The translations under genes were made by a program, and so were the position numbers. Positions 1 to 9,222 of a DNA stretch of 64,000 bases are shown here, piece by piece. The stretch is taken from the NCBI GenBank assembly GCA_017623155.1, contig JAGAPR010000002.1, forward strand, positions 55,814 through 119,813. The letters run 5' to 3'. Source of the stretch: Prevotella sp. (GTDB lineage: Bacteria; Bacteroidota; Bacteroidia; Bacteroidales; Bacteroidaceae). The notes beneath the pieces were generated by a model. The model was not told where the DNA came from. It did no database searches and saw nothing but the letters and a program-made list of their open reading frames with translations. Numbering within the stretch: the first letter of the stretch is position 1; every line of letters begins with the position of its first letter.

Positions 1-1437
1 AACCTCACACCGGCAAAGCACGACCTGAGCAACGCCTACAAGCCGAAGACCGACCGCGACGACATCATGGACACGCTCATGCTCAACCTCGAGGAAGCCA
101 TCGACCTGCTGCCATGGGCCGGCGAGGTAAGCGGCTACACAACGGAACGCATGAACAAGGGATATGCCCACGCACTGCTCGCACAGATAGCACTGACACG
201 TGCCGGATATGCCATCCGCGAGAAAGCCAAGGACGGCTACGAGACGGCCGACTACACCGACGCCGTATATCCCACGCAGCGCCCCGGCGCCGACGAGCGC
301 AAGGCTCTGTATGAGAAAGCGCTGAAGCATCTCACCGCGATAATCACCGACGGGCGCCATCAACTCAACCCGTCGTTCGAGAACGAGTGGTACCTGCTCA
401 ACCAACTGAAGCTCGACCAGACATACAGGGAGAACCTCTTTGAAATCCCGATGGGCGAGAACGCCACCGGAGAGCTGGGCTATACAGTAGGCGTGCGCAT
501 GAACCAGCCCACCACCCTCTATGGCTACGGCAACTCATCAGGCGTGCTCAAAGTGACGGCACCCCTGCTCTACTCCTACGACGACAACGACACACGCCGC
601 GACGTGACCGTTTCCTGCATGGAGATACGCCAAAACAGCACTACCAACCTGACCGAGGAACAGATGCTGAAAAACGCTCCTTTCGGCATGTACGTAGGCA
701 AATGGGACCCGAGGAAGATGACGCAGAAGTGGCTTGAGAACAATAAGGCCGCAAACGGAAAGCACGCCACGGGCATCAACGTGGTGAAGATACGCCAGTC
801 ACAGGTGCTTCTTTACTATGCAGAGGTGATGAACGAGTTGGCCGGTCCGGACGCAAGCTACCCGGGAGATGCTGGCATAACCGCCCGCCAAGCACTGGCA
901 ATGGTGCACAACCGCGCTTTCGATGATGCACACAAGGCTGATGCCCAGTTATATATCGACAACATCCCGGCCGATAGGGACGCTTTCTTCAACGCCATCG
1001 TTGATGAAAACGCATGGGAGTTTGCCGGCGAAGGCTACCGCAAGTACGACCTGATACGCTGGAACCTCCTCGTCGCCAAAATTCAAGAGTTCAAGGATAC
1101 CTACATGCAGCAGCTTCAAGATGGCGTATATCAGGAGACAGTATACTTCAACTACAAGGACGCTGCCAAGACGCAGATTGACATGTCGAGCGTAACATGG
1201 CACGGACTGCCCGCCGGAAAGACGGCTGCCGACTATGACGGAAGCGCCGACTCGTTCGGCAAGGCCAACCCCGCATCGGGCAACGACACGCAGGTAGACA
1301 CCAACCTGCCGTCTATCTCGAGCGGTCTCGTCGGTCCTGACGTCACCGTGAAGAACCGCTACATCATGCCTATCGGTGCCTCCACCATATCGGCATCAAA
1401 TGGAATGCTGAGCAATTCTTACGGATATTCAAACTAA
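1..1437 (+). CDS. SusD/RagB-family outer-membrane glycan-binding lipoprotein (5' end outside window)
   Basis: The reading frame is open from base 1, so the start and lipoprotein signal lie upstream. The visible 478 residues look like the C-terminal two thirds of a SusD protein: a helical segment with alternating Leu/Ala, a long loop-rich ligand region, and a closing part containing EFAGEGYRKYDLIRWN, the typical SusD C-terminal signature, followed by the NRYIMPIG motif near the end. SusD proteins sit on the cell surface as the lid of a TonB-dependent SusC channel and capture oligosaccharides. The partner susC would be expected just upstream, outside this window. The next gene starts 28 bp downstream, so both probably belong to one locus. 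The partner gene suggests pectin or another acidic plant glycan as substrate; that is inference. Confidence 0.93.
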   Translation, partial: NLTPAKHDLSNAYKPKTDRDDIMDTLMLNLEEAIDLLPWAGEVSGYTTERMNKGYAHALLAQIALTRAGYAIREKAKDGYETADYTDAVYPTQRPGADERKALYEKALKHLTAIITDGRHQLNPSFENEWYLLNQLKLDQTYRENLFEIPMGENATGELGYTVGVRMNQPTTLYGYGNSSGVLKVTAPLLYSYDDNDTRRDVTVSCMEIRQNSTTNLTEEQMLKNAPFGMYVGKWDPRKMTQKWLENNKAANGKHATGINVVKIRQSQVLLYYAEVMNELAGPDASYPGDAGITARQALAMVHNRAFDDAHKADAQLYIDNIPADRDAFFNAIVDENAWEFAGEGYRKYDLIRWNLLVAKIQEFKDTYMQQLQDGVYQETVYFNYKDAAKTQIDMSSVTWHGLPAGKTAADYDGSADSFGKANPASGNDTQVDTNLPSISSGLVGPDVTVKNRYIMPIGASTISASNGMLSNSYGYSN

Positions 1438-1465
1438 AAAGTAAACATAACTTAAAGAATTTACG

Positions 1466-3109
1466 ATGAAAAGAATAAATTATATATTGAACATCGCTTT
1501 TGCCGGAGTTCTCGGCTTGAGCATGACAGCCTGCACCGACGGGAACGACTGGGACACGGACGGCTCGTTCAGCCGCCTGTTCGGAGTAGACGCGAAGAAC
1601 ATATCGGTGGAAGCCGAGGAGACACAGGCCACCGTCAGCTTCTCGACCATCCAAGGCGCGGAATACTACGTGATGGAGTTCAGCACCGACACTCTTTACA
1701 ACGACATTGAGCCGGGCGGCCCCAAAGCTATGTTGGTAGGAACCGACGGCAGCATCAAGAAGTCACCCGTAGTGGTAACCGGACTTGCCGGCGACACGAA
1801 ATACTACATGCGAATGAAAGCCGTGGCCAACGGCAAGGCCGACTCGAAGTGGGTTTACTACCGCGAGGGCAAGACATTCCGCACCAAGGCCGAGCAAATC
1901 TTCAATGAAATTCCGGCCGAAGACCGCAGCGAAGACCGCATACGCCTGAGTTGGATGTCAAACGCCGAGGTCACATCTATCACCGTGAGACAAAACGAAG
2001 AGTTGTTAGACTCAATCATACTCACAGACACAGACAAGGCTGCCGCCGAATATACTGTTACGCAACTTAATCCGTCGACAACCTACGTGTTCACCATCTT
2101 CAACGGCGAGGCCAAGCGCGGCCAGCTCACCGCCAGCACCACCGCCGCATGGCCGGCCGCCGACTTCAAGTATATGCTTGACGAAGGCGTCACAGTCATC
2201 ACCACCGACCTGCTCAACGAGATTGCCACGATGGCACAGGAGGCTGCCGGAAGCGCCGTCAGCTACAGCGCCACGATAGGCATCCCGGCCGGTACAACGA
2301 TAGACATCCACGGCACATCGGAAACCGACGGCAGCGCCACGAGCATGAAGATACCCGACGGCATGTCGGTGACGTTCTTCGGAATGGCCGGCGGCGACGC
2401 ACCCGTCATCAACCTGTCGAAGTCTATCGGCCTCGACGGTAGTCACGCGTTCATCCGCTTCGAGAACGTGAATGTTACCAACGGCGGATGCGACTACCTC
2501 ATCAACCAGTCGACCGGATGCACCGTCGGCACGCTTGAGTTCAAGGACTTCGTAATGACAGACATGCCCCGCTCACTCGTGCGCCTGCAGAGCGCTCCTC
2601 CGAAGACGATAGAAAACCTCATCATTGACAACTCCATCATCACCAATCAGGGTGACGGCTATGCACTGCTGTACTTCAAAGAGACGCCTTACACGGTGAG
2701 AAACATCACGGTAAAGAACTCTACGTTCAGCACGCTGAAGCATAACTTCATACAATGCCCCAACGCCACGGTCGAGAAGATAGACATCACAGACTGTACG
2801 TTCTACAACATCATCGGCGGCGGAAGATATCTCATCGACGCACAGGGCTTGAACGTGACGACAAACATCAGCAACACGATATTCGCCAAAACCAACAGCG
2901 AGACGGCGAAAGGCATCCGCACAGACGGTGCTGTGAATTTCTCCAACTCGTACATGACTTCCGACTTCGTGCTGTCAAGCAACAAGTTCACCACCGACAT
3001 GACTTTCGAAGGCACTGCCGATGACTTGTTCGCCGACCCGGCCAACGGCGATTTCACCTTGAAAGCATTTATCAATGCCGGTGACCCGCGCTGGATTAAG
3101 TCAGAATAA
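1466..3109 (+). CDS. Surface lipoprotein with fibronectin III-like and right-handed beta-helix (DUF5123/DUF4957-like) regions
   Basis: The 547-residue product begins with a lipoprotein signal whose lipobox ends in LSMTAC (Cys at about residue 23), so the mature protein is lipid-anchored. Residues about 40-230 read as two fibronectin III-like modules (for example TGLAGDTKYYMRMKA and LNPSTTYVFTIF). From about 240 the chain turns into repeated short strands with Asn/Thr ladders (IENLIIDNSIITNQG, VRNITVKNSTF), ending with DDLFADPANGDFTL and GDPRW, which I associate with DUF4957/DUF5123 proteins of pectin utilisation loci. It probably binds polysaccharide at the surface, in the position of SusE/SusF. 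Catalytic activity cannot be excluded because the fold resembles pectate lyases. It is followed by a strong terminator. Confidence 0.8.
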   Translation: MKRINYILNIAFAGVLGLSMTACTDGNDWDTDGSFSRLFGVDAKNISVEAEETQATVSFSTIQGAEYYVMEFSTDTLYNDIEPGGPKAMLVGTDGSIKKSPVVVTGLAGDTKYYMRMKAVANGKADSKWVYYREGKTFRTKAEQIFNEIPAEDRSEDRIRLSWMSNAEVTSITVRQNEELLDSIILTDTDKAAAEYTVTQLNPSTTYVFTIFNGEAKRGQLTASTTAAWPAADFKYMLDEGVTVITTDLLNEIATMAQEAAGSAVSYSATIGIPAGTTIDIHGTSETDGSATSMKIPDGMSVTFFGMAGGDAPVINLSKSIGLDGSHAFIRFENVNVTNGGCDYLINQSTGCTVGTLEFKDFVMTDMPRSLVRLQSAPPKTIENLIIDNSIITNQGDGYALLYFKETPYTVRNITVKNSTFSTLKHNFIQCPNATVEKIDITDCTFYNIIGGGRYLIDAQGLNVTTNISNTIFAKTNSETAKGIRTDGAVNFSNSYMTSDFVLSSNKFTTDMTFEGTADDLFADPANGDFTLKAFINAGDPRWIKSE

Positions 3110-3130
3110 CATTAGCATCACTTATATGAA

Positions 3131-3167
3131 GAAAGGCGGCAGGAAAACCCTGCCGCCTTTCTTTTTT
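3131..3167 (+). terminator. Intrinsic terminator of the SusD locus
   Basis: A perfect 13-bp stem (3131-3143 with 3149-3161, AAAAC loop) is followed by six T residues. It closes the susD operon 22 bp after the stop codon. Confidence 0.9.
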
Positions 3168-3253
3168 ATTTATTGCTTATCGATAAGTCTTTTGTCTGTG
3201 ATGTACTAAATACTTTCAAACTATTTTATCGGCTGGCAATGATCATTTTTTCA

Positions 3254-3952
3254 TCAGCCTTTTTCCGATATGTCTTGCAATCTTGTCTCGTCGATAATCT
3301 TTATTTTGCGCCCATCGGTCGCAATCAGACATTCGGAAGCGAATGCGGATAAAGTGCGTATAGCATTGCTTGTAGTCATGTTAGCCATATTGGCAAGGTC
3401 TTCCCTGCTCGGATTTATGTTCAGTGTGAATCCGTCTTCCTCTATTCCATACTTGTCTTTTAGAAAAAGTAAAGACTCGGCAAGCCGGGCGCGAACATGT
3501 TTTTGAGTCAGACTTATGGTCTGTATGTCAGCCGCACCCAGCATCAGCGCAAGCTTTTTTATGAAATAAAATGCCAACTCCGTGTTCTCGGAAATAAGTT
3601 TTTTTATTACATCAATCGGTATAAGACATACCGTGGAATCTTCAAAAGCGGAAGCATTTGTAATATATCTTTCACCGGAGAAAGCCGCTCTATATCCGAA
3701 AAACTCCATGTCCCCAATCATTCTGACGATTTGATTGTGGCTGCATCTGTATTCAATGAATATTTTTACTTTGCCCTTCAAGAGGCACATTATGTATTTC
3801 GGACTGTCGTTCTCTTTGTATATAGGTTCGTTTTTATGAAATACTCTAATCTCGATATTATCCAACAAGAACAATCTTTGCTCTTCTGTAAGCGGCTTGC
3901 ATAAGGCCGATATTGATTTTGTGACATCTTCTTTTATGGTGTTTCCGTTCAT
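3254..3952 (-). CDS. Crp/Fnr-family transcriptional regulator
   Basis: This 232-residue protein has the two-part layout of the family: an N-terminal cyclic-nucleotide-binding-like beta-barrel (about 25-125, with KGKVKIFIEY and GDMEFFGYRAAFSGE in the ligand-pocket positions), a long dimerisation helix (about 130-165) and a C-terminal winged helix-turn-helix (about 170-220, SREDLANMANMTTSNAIRTL). The effector cannot be read from sequence, since the Arg-Ser pair of true cAMP binders is not obvious. The gene is divergent from the glycogen operon, with 259 bp between the starts. Control of carbon storage genes or of the adjacent glycan locus is therefore plausible but not shown. On its own strand TATTTTTG at 3992-3985 could serve as a -7 element. 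Confidence 0.88.
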   Translation of the reverse strand: MNGNTIKEDVTKSISALCKPLTEEQRLFLLDNIEIRVFHKNEPIYKENDSPKYIMCLLKGKVKIFIEYRCSHNQIVRMIGDMEFFGYRAAFSGERYITNASAFEDSTVCLIPIDVIKKLISENTELAFYFIKKLALMLGAADIQTISLTQKHVRARLAESLLFLKDKYGIEEDGFTLNINPSREDLANMANMTTSNAIRTLSAFASECLIATDGRKIKIIDETRLQDISEKG

Positions 3953-4084
3953 GCCTATGGATTATTTGTGTTATGTCTACATTGCAAAAATAATAAAAAA
4001 CATCTGAAAAGCAGTGCTGTTCCGGTAAAAAACTGTTTTCAGGCCAATAAAAAAGAATTATTCTTTTAATATTTTTATTTTTAT

Positions 4085-4115
4085 TTTGTCATACCGATGA
4101 ATTTTCTTAACTTTG
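4085..4115 (+). promoter_or_regulatory. Consensus Bacteroidetes promoter of the glycogen operon
   Basis: TTTG at 4085-4088 and TAACTTTG at 4108-4115 are separated by exactly 19 bp, matching the primary sigma factor consensus of this phylum at -33 and -7. Transcription should start near 4122, giving a leader of about 90 nt before the start codon at 4212. Confidence 0.85.
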
Positions 4116-4211
4116 GAAATGTTTTATGGATTAATTTTTATGAATTGTTCATGAAAGGGAATAATAAAAGCGAATGCTAACTAATGAATTAAAAACCTTA
4201 ATATAGGAACT

Positions 4212-6158
4212 ATGAGTTATTTACGATTTGAGAAAGCTGTAATGACCAACTTGGAAGAGTCTCTACGTCGTGAATTGCTGAGAACCAATCGCTCGGGTGC
4301 GTATTCGTGCTCGACATTGGCTGATTGTAATACACGCAAATATCATGGTCTGCTCGTTGTGCCCGTTCCGGAGCTTGACGATGACAACCATGTGTTGCTG
4401 TCTTCACTTGATGTCACGGTTATTCAGCATGGAGCGGAGTTCAATCTCGGGCTTCATAAGTACCAAGGTAACAATTACAGTCCTAAGGGTCACAAGTACA
4501 TCCGTGAGTTTGACTGTGACAAAGTGCCTACGACCTTGTATCGTGTGGGTGGTGTATTATTAAAGAAAGAAGTTGTTTTTCAGCATCACGAGGATCGTAT
4601 TTTGCTGCGTTATACTCTTGTCGATGCCCATTCTGCTACCACATTGCGTTTCAAACCTTTCCTCGCTTTCCGTAGTGTAAGGCAGTTTACGCATGAGAAT
4701 TCAACGGCCAGCAGGGAGTATCACCCGATAGACAACGGTATAAAGACGTGCATGTACTCGGGATATCCTGAATTGTATATGCAGTTTAGTAAGAAAAACG
4801 AGTTCATTTTCCAGCCCGACTGGTATCGCGGAGTGGAGTATCCAAAGGAACAGGAGCGCGGTTATGCCTCGAACGAGGACCTTTATGTGCCCGGATATTT
4901 TGAGATGCCGATAAAGAAAGGCGAAAGCATCGTCTTCTCCGCATCTACATCATCCATACGCACGAGTGGATTGAAGAAACTCTTTGACGCGGAAGTAGAG
5001 GCAAGATCTCCTCGCGACAATTTCTTCCATTGCCTTGTAAACGCCGCCCATCAGTTTTATAATGAAAAAGGGAAAGAGCGTTATATACTCTCCGGATATC
5101 CTTGGTTTAAGAGCCGTGCGCGAGATACATTTGTTTCTTTACCGGGGCTCACGCTTGCCATTGACGAGCAGGATAAGTTTGAACTTGTGATGCATACGGC
5201 AGAAAAGGCTTTGCGTGAGTTTATGGACGATAAGCCATTGACGGTAAATCTGTATGAAGTAGACCAACCGGATGTCTTGCTTTGGGCTGTATGGGCTATT
5301 CAGCAATATGCCAAGGAAGTAGGCAGCGAGAAGTTCATATCCATGTATGGTAAATTGCTGCAGGACATTATTAAATATATAATAGACGACAAGCACCCCA
5401 ATCTGCGTCTCGATGAAAACGGCCTGTTATATAGCAACGGGCGTGACCGTGCCGTGACGTGGATGAACTCTACTGCAAACGGGCGCCCAGTAGTGCCGCG
5501 TACAGGTTATATCGTCGAATTTAACGCATTATGGTATAATGCGCTGAAATTCAGTGCGGCAATGGCGGCAGAGGCAGAAAAAGAAGATGTCGCCAAATCA
5601 CTTGAAGAGAGAGCGGAATTGTGTAAAACATCATTTGTAGACACATTCCTTAATGAATACGGTTATCTTCTTGATTATGTCGACGGAAGCATGATGGATT
5701 GGAGCGTGCGCCCGAACATGATATTTGCGGTGGCGTTAGATTATTCACCATTGAGCCAAGACCAAAAGAAGAGTGTGCTCGATGTATGCACACGCGAGTT
5801 GCTCACGCCAAAAGGATTGCGCTCATTGTCGCCGAAGAGCGGGGGATATAATCCGATGTATGTAGGCCCGCAGACACAACGCGACTATGCTTATCATCAG
5901 GGAACGGCATGGCCGTGGCTTGGAGGATTTTACATGGAGGCCTGCTTGAAACTTTATAAGCGCACGCGTTTGCGCTTTATCGAGCGTCAGATGGTGGGAT
6001 ACGAAGACGAAATGAACTATCACGCCCTTGGTACAATATCGGAATTGTTTGACGGGAATCCCCCGTTCCATGGTCGTGGAGGTATGTCTTTTGCCATGAA
6101 TGTGGCCGAAGTGTTGCGCACTTTGAAGTTACTTGAAAAATATACATATCAAAAGTAA
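4212..6158 (+). CDS. Glycogen debranching enzyme (amylo-alpha-1,6-glucosidase family)
   Basis: The 648-residue, signal-less protein matches the bacterial amylo-1,6-glucosidase family. It has an N-terminal beta-sandwich (about 10-260, with NRSGAYSCSTLADCNTRKYH) and a C-terminal (alpha/alpha)6 toroid with GYPWF at about 296, VEFNALWYNAL at about 435 and AYHQGTAWPWLGG at about 560. It should hydrolyse alpha-1,6 branches of glycogen in the cytoplasm. It is the first gene of a three-gene operon, 15 bp ahead of a glycosyltransferase. Two motif changes are visible compared with the version I know best: GYPWF is followed by KSRARD where WGRD is common, and the usual WMD reads WMN near residue 417. 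These may be lineage variants and do not change the family call. Confidence 0.92.
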   Translation: MSYLRFEKAVMTNLEESLRRELLRTNRSGAYSCSTLADCNTRKYHGLLVVPVPELDDDNHVLLSSLDVTVIQHGAEFNLGLHKYQGNNYSPKGHKYIREFDCDKVPTTLYRVGGVLLKKEVVFQHHEDRILLRYTLVDAHSATTLRFKPFLAFRSVRQFTHENSTASREYHPIDNGIKTCMYSGYPELYMQFSKKNEFIFQPDWYRGVEYPKEQERGYASNEDLYVPGYFEMPIKKGESIVFSASTSSIRTSGLKKLFDAEVEARSPRDNFFHCLVNAAHQFYNEKGKERYILSGYPWFKSRARDTFVSLPGLTLAIDEQDKFELVMHTAEKALREFMDDKPLTVNLYEVDQPDVLLWAVWAIQQYAKEVGSEKFISMYGKLLQDIIKYIIDDKHPNLRLDENGLLYSNGRDRAVTWMNSTANGRPVVPRTGYIVEFNALWYNALKFSAAMAAEAEKEDVAKSLEERAELCKTSFVDTFLNEYGYLLDYVDGSMMDWSVRPNMIFAVALDYSPLSQDQKKSVLDVCTRELLTPKGLRSLSPKSGGYNPMYVGPQTQRDYAYHQGTAWPWLGGFYMEACLKLYKRTRLRFIERQMVGYEDEMNYHALGTISELFDGNPPFHGRGGMSFAMNVAEVLRTLKLLEKYTYQK

Positions 6159-6173
6159 AGGGAGGATAAGACT

Positions 6174-7445
6174 ATGAAAGTATTAATGTTTGGTTGGGAA
6201 TATCCCCCTCATGTATACGGCGGACTCGCCACTGCCAATTATGGTATCACGGAAGGCCTGCATGCGCAGGGAGATATGGATATAACGTTGTGCCTGCCGA
6301 AGCCTTGGGGAGATGAAGACAGAAGCGCGGCAAACATCTTGGCCATGAACGCGGTGCCTATCGCATGGCGCGATGTGGACTATGAATATGTTAGAAACCG
6401 CGTTGGAAACATCATGTCACCCGAATGCTATTATCGGTTGCGCGATCATATCTATGCCGATTTCAACTATATGAATGTCAACGATCTCGGTTGCATGGAG
6501 TTTGCCGGAGGCTATCCGTCAAATCTTCATGAAGAGATAAACAACTATTCCATAATAGCCGGAGTGGTTGCCCGTGCCGAGGAATTCGATATTATTCATG
6601 CCCACGACTGGCTCACATATCCTGCTGGCATACACGCAAAACAAGTCAGCGGCAAACCCCTCTGTATCCACGTGCATGCTACCGACTTCGATAGAAGTCG
6701 CGGTCAAGTCAATCCTACGGTCTATTCGATTGAAAAGAACGGTATGGATTGGGCTGATTGTATAATGTGTGTCAGTGAACTTACGCGCCAGACGGTTATT
6801 AATCAGTATCATCAGGATCCGCGTAAGTGCTTTACTGTTCATAACGCTGTTTATCCGTTGAAACAAGAATACGCCGATATTCCGCGCCCGGATCACACAA
6901 ACAAGGAAAAAGTGGTAACGTTCCTTGGGCGAATAACAATGCAGAAAGGTCCGGAGTACTTTGTCGAGGCAGCCAATATGGTGCTTCATCGCACACGTAA
7001 TGTACGCTTCTGCATGGCCGGTTCCGGCGATATGATGAACGCGATGATATATCTTGCCGCCGAGCGGGGGATCGCCGACCGTTTCCATTTCCCCGGCTTT
7101 ATGCGCGGTAAGCAGGTATACGAATGTCTCAAAGACTCGGATGTGTATGTAATGCCGTCTGTCAGTGAACCTTTTGGTATCTCGCCTCTCGAGGCAATGC
7201 AGTGCGGCACGCCGTCCATTATATCCAAACAGAGCGGTTGCGCCGAAATTCTCACCAACTGTATCAAGATTGATTATTGGGACATACACGCGCTTGCCGA
7301 TGCCATTTACTCAATATGTGCAAACGACAGCCTGTTCAATTATCTGAAAGAAGAGGGTAAGCGAGAAGTCGATCAGATAACTTGGGAGAAAGTAGGCTTA
7401 TGGATACGTGAGCTTTATGAACGCACATTGGGAATAAGACAATGA
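6174..7445 (+). CDS. Glycosyltransferase (GT4/GT5-like), glycogen synthase-type
   Basis: The 423-residue cytoplasmic protein has the GT-B two-domain layout. The N-terminal Rossmann domain opens with MFGWEYPPHVYGGLA, including the glycine-rich loop that contacts the nucleotide sugar, and contains IIHAHDW. The C-terminal domain carries TFLGRITMQKGPEYF and SVSEPFGISPLEAM, where the E-x7-E pair binds the donor sugar. Its place between a debranching enzyme and a GH57 enzyme argues for elongation of an alpha-glucan (glycogen) from a nucleotide-glucose. Donor preference (ADP- or UDP-glucose) is not visible. The start ATG lies 15 bp after the upstream stop, and GGAGG precedes it at a suitable distance, which is notable in a phylum that rarely uses Shine-Dalgarno pairing. 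Confidence 0.88.
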   Translation: MKVLMFGWEYPPHVYGGLATANYGITEGLHAQGDMDITLCLPKPWGDEDRSAANILAMNAVPIAWRDVDYEYVRNRVGNIMSPECYYRLRDHIYADFNYMNVNDLGCMEFAGGYPSNLHEEINNYSIIAGVVARAEEFDIIHAHDWLTYPAGIHAKQVSGKPLCIHVHATDFDRSRGQVNPTVYSIEKNGMDWADCIMCVSELTRQTVINQYHQDPRKCFTVHNAVYPLKQEYADIPRPDHTNKEKVVTFLGRITMQKGPEYFVEAANMVLHRTRNVRFCMAGSGDMMNAMIYLAAERGIADRFHFPGFMRGKQVYECLKDSDVYVMPSVSEPFGISPLEAMQCGTPSIISKQSGCAEILTNCIKIDYWDIHALADAIYSICANDSLFNYLKEEGKREVDQITWEKVGLWIRELYERTLGIRQ

Positions 7446-7476
7446 AATAACGATAAACAGAAAAACAGAAACAATT

Positions 7477-8883
7477 ATGAAAACAATATGTCTATATTTT
7501 GAGATACATCAGATAATCCATCTCAAGAGATACCGTTTCTTTGATATAGGTACGGACCATTATTATTATGATGATTACGAAAATGAACGCAGCATAAGCG
7601 ATATCGCCGAACGTTCTTATATGCCCGCATTGAACACTCTTCTACAAATAATAAAGGAAAACGACCGCTATTTCAAGGTTGCTTTCTCGCTCTCTGGAGT
7701 GGGCATCGAACAGCTCGAGATGCACGCGCCGCAGGTTCTTGCCAAGTTGCAGGAGCTGAACGAGACAGGGTGCGTCGAGTTTCTTGCCGAGCCTTACTCG
7801 CATGGTCTCTCGTCGCTTGCCAACGAAGAGACTTTTGCTGCCGATGTGAAGAAACAGTGCGAGAAGATTGAGGAGTATTTCGGCAAGAAACCGACCGTGC
7901 TTCGCAACTCTTCGCTGATATATAGCGATGATATAGGAGGACAGGTTGCCGCAATGGGATTTAAGGGTATGCTTACCGAAGGTGCCAAGCATGTGCTCGG
8001 ATGGAAGTCGCCGCACTATGTTTACAACTGTAACATAGCTCCCAACTTGAAGCTTTTGCTCCGCGACGTGGAGTTGAGCGATGATATATCATTGCGTTTC
8101 AGCAACAGCGATTGGTCCGGTTATCCGCTTTTTGCCGATACGTATGTTAACCGTATCGCGTCGTTGCCGCAGGAAGAGCAGGTGATAAACATCTTCATGG
8201 AGCTCTCGGCCCTCGGCATAGCGCAGCCCCTGTCGTCGAACATTCTTGAGTTCCTCAGAGCCATTCCGGCATGCGCCAAGGAGAAGGGCATCACTTTCTC
8301 AACGCCTACCGAGATATGCAAGATGACCAAGAGTGTGGGAAACCTTGATGTTCCCGATACGTTGTCATGGGTAGACGAAGAGCGCGACGTCAGTTGCTGG
8401 CTCGGAAACGCCATGCAGCGTGAGGCTTTCAATAAGTTATACAGTATCGCCGACCGTGTCCGCATAGCCCAAGACCCGCGTGTAAATCAGGATTGGGATT
8501 ACTTACAGGCCAGCAACAACTTCCGTTTCATGACCACGAAGTCATCAAATGTGGGACTTGACCGCGGAATATACAGTGACCCATTCGATGCTTTCACAAA
8601 CTACATGAATATCCTCGGCGACTTTATAAACAGGGTAAACAGTCTTTATCCCGAAGAGATTGACAACGAAGAACTCAATAGTTTGCTCACCACCATCAAA
8701 AATCAGGGCGATGAGATTGAGATGAAAGATAAGGAGATAAGCCGTTTGAAGACAAAACTGGCTAAAATAGAGGAAGCAGAACAGAAAGCAAAAGCTGAGA
8801 AAAAAGCTCCTGCCAAGAAGTCGGCAGTCAAGAAAACTGCTGCCAAGAAAACCGCTGGGCAGAATGACGGTGATGCAAGGTAA
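7477..8883 (+). CDS. Glycoside hydrolase family 57 alpha-glucan-acting enzyme with Lys/Ala-rich tail
   Basis: The 468-residue cytoplasmic protein matches the GH57 alpha-amylase-like family found in Bacteroidetes glycogen operons. The barrel starts with CLYFEIHQ; FLAEPYSHGLSSL around residues 102-114 contains the likely nucleophile Glu, and YSDDIGGQVAAMGF near 149-162 contains the likely acid Asp. Residues after about 395 form a charged coiled coil and end in a low-complexity Ala/Lys tail (AKKSAVKKTAAKKT) resembling histone H1 tails, which might bind polyanions or polysaccharide or simply be a linker. It is the last gene of the operon and probably trims or branches alpha-glucan. GH57 includes amylases, branching enzymes and 4-alpha-glucanotransferases, so the exact reaction is open. 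Confidence 0.88.
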   Translation: MKTICLYFEIHQIIHLKRYRFFDIGTDHYYYDDYENERSISDIAERSYMPALNTLLQIIKENDRYFKVAFSLSGVGIEQLEMHAPQVLAKLQELNETGCVEFLAEPYSHGLSSLANEETFAADVKKQCEKIEEYFGKKPTVLRNSSLIYSDDIGGQVAAMGFKGMLTEGAKHVLGWKSPHYVYNCNIAPNLKLLLRDVELSDDISLRFSNSDWSGYPLFADTYVNRIASLPQEEQVINIFMELSALGIAQPLSSNILEFLRAIPACAKEKGITFSTPTEICKMTKSVGNLDVPDTLSWVDEERDVSCWLGNAMQREAFNKLYSIADRVRIAQDPRVNQDWDYLQASNNFRFMTTKSSNVGLDRGIYSDPFDAFTNYMNILGDFINRVNSLYPEEIDNEELNSLLTTIKNQGDEIEMKDKEISRLKTKLAKIEEAEQKAKAEKKAPAKKSAVKKTAAKKTAGQNDGDAR

Positions 8884-8901
8884 GTCAGATTTAGCGAATA
8901 T

Positions 8902-8940
8902 AATCAGAAAAGGAGCGGTTCGACCGCTCCTTTTCTGATT
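8902..8940 (+). terminator. Intrinsic terminator of the glycogen operon
   Basis: A perfect 18-bp stem (8902-8919 with 8923-8940) with a TCG loop contains T and A tracts on both sides, so it can work in both directions. It lies 18 bp after the GH57 stop. Confidence 0.9.
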
Positions 8941-8979
8941 TCTTTCTATAGCCGTAAGGTATTTTTATTTGCAGCAAAT

Positions 8980-9222
8980 CTATCTTGCCGGAGCATATTT
9001 CATCAGTCTCACTTTGAGCGGTAAGTAAGATACTCCTATTTCCACGTTCATGTCCGCCGGAGAGCCGCCCCTTGTGCCCGGAGTCCATTGCGGCATGTTG
9101 CGGACGACATTTAGGGCGTCATTATCAAGGCGTTGTAGCACGCGGTATTTTATCTGCGCTCCCGATACGTATCCCACAACGAGATGCGTGCCGCGATTAC
9201 AATCTCGCCACGTTCCGCACTT
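8980..9222 (-). pseudogene. TonB C-terminal domain relic
   Basis: The minus-strand frame encodes LDNDALNVVRNMPQWTPG and then GGSPADMNVEIGVSYLPL, which matches the core of the TonB C-terminal domain (a helix with ALRVV, then MPxWxPG, then a strand ending in a hydrophobic sheet). Only about 65 residues are intact from a GTG at 9177, and the frame is closed by a stop at about 9225. The transmembrane helix and proline-rich periplasmic spacer of a functional TonB are absent. It is read as the remnant of an energy-transducing protein gene. Such relics fit a locus that once had its own TonB for a SusC-type transporter. Confidence 0.6.
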
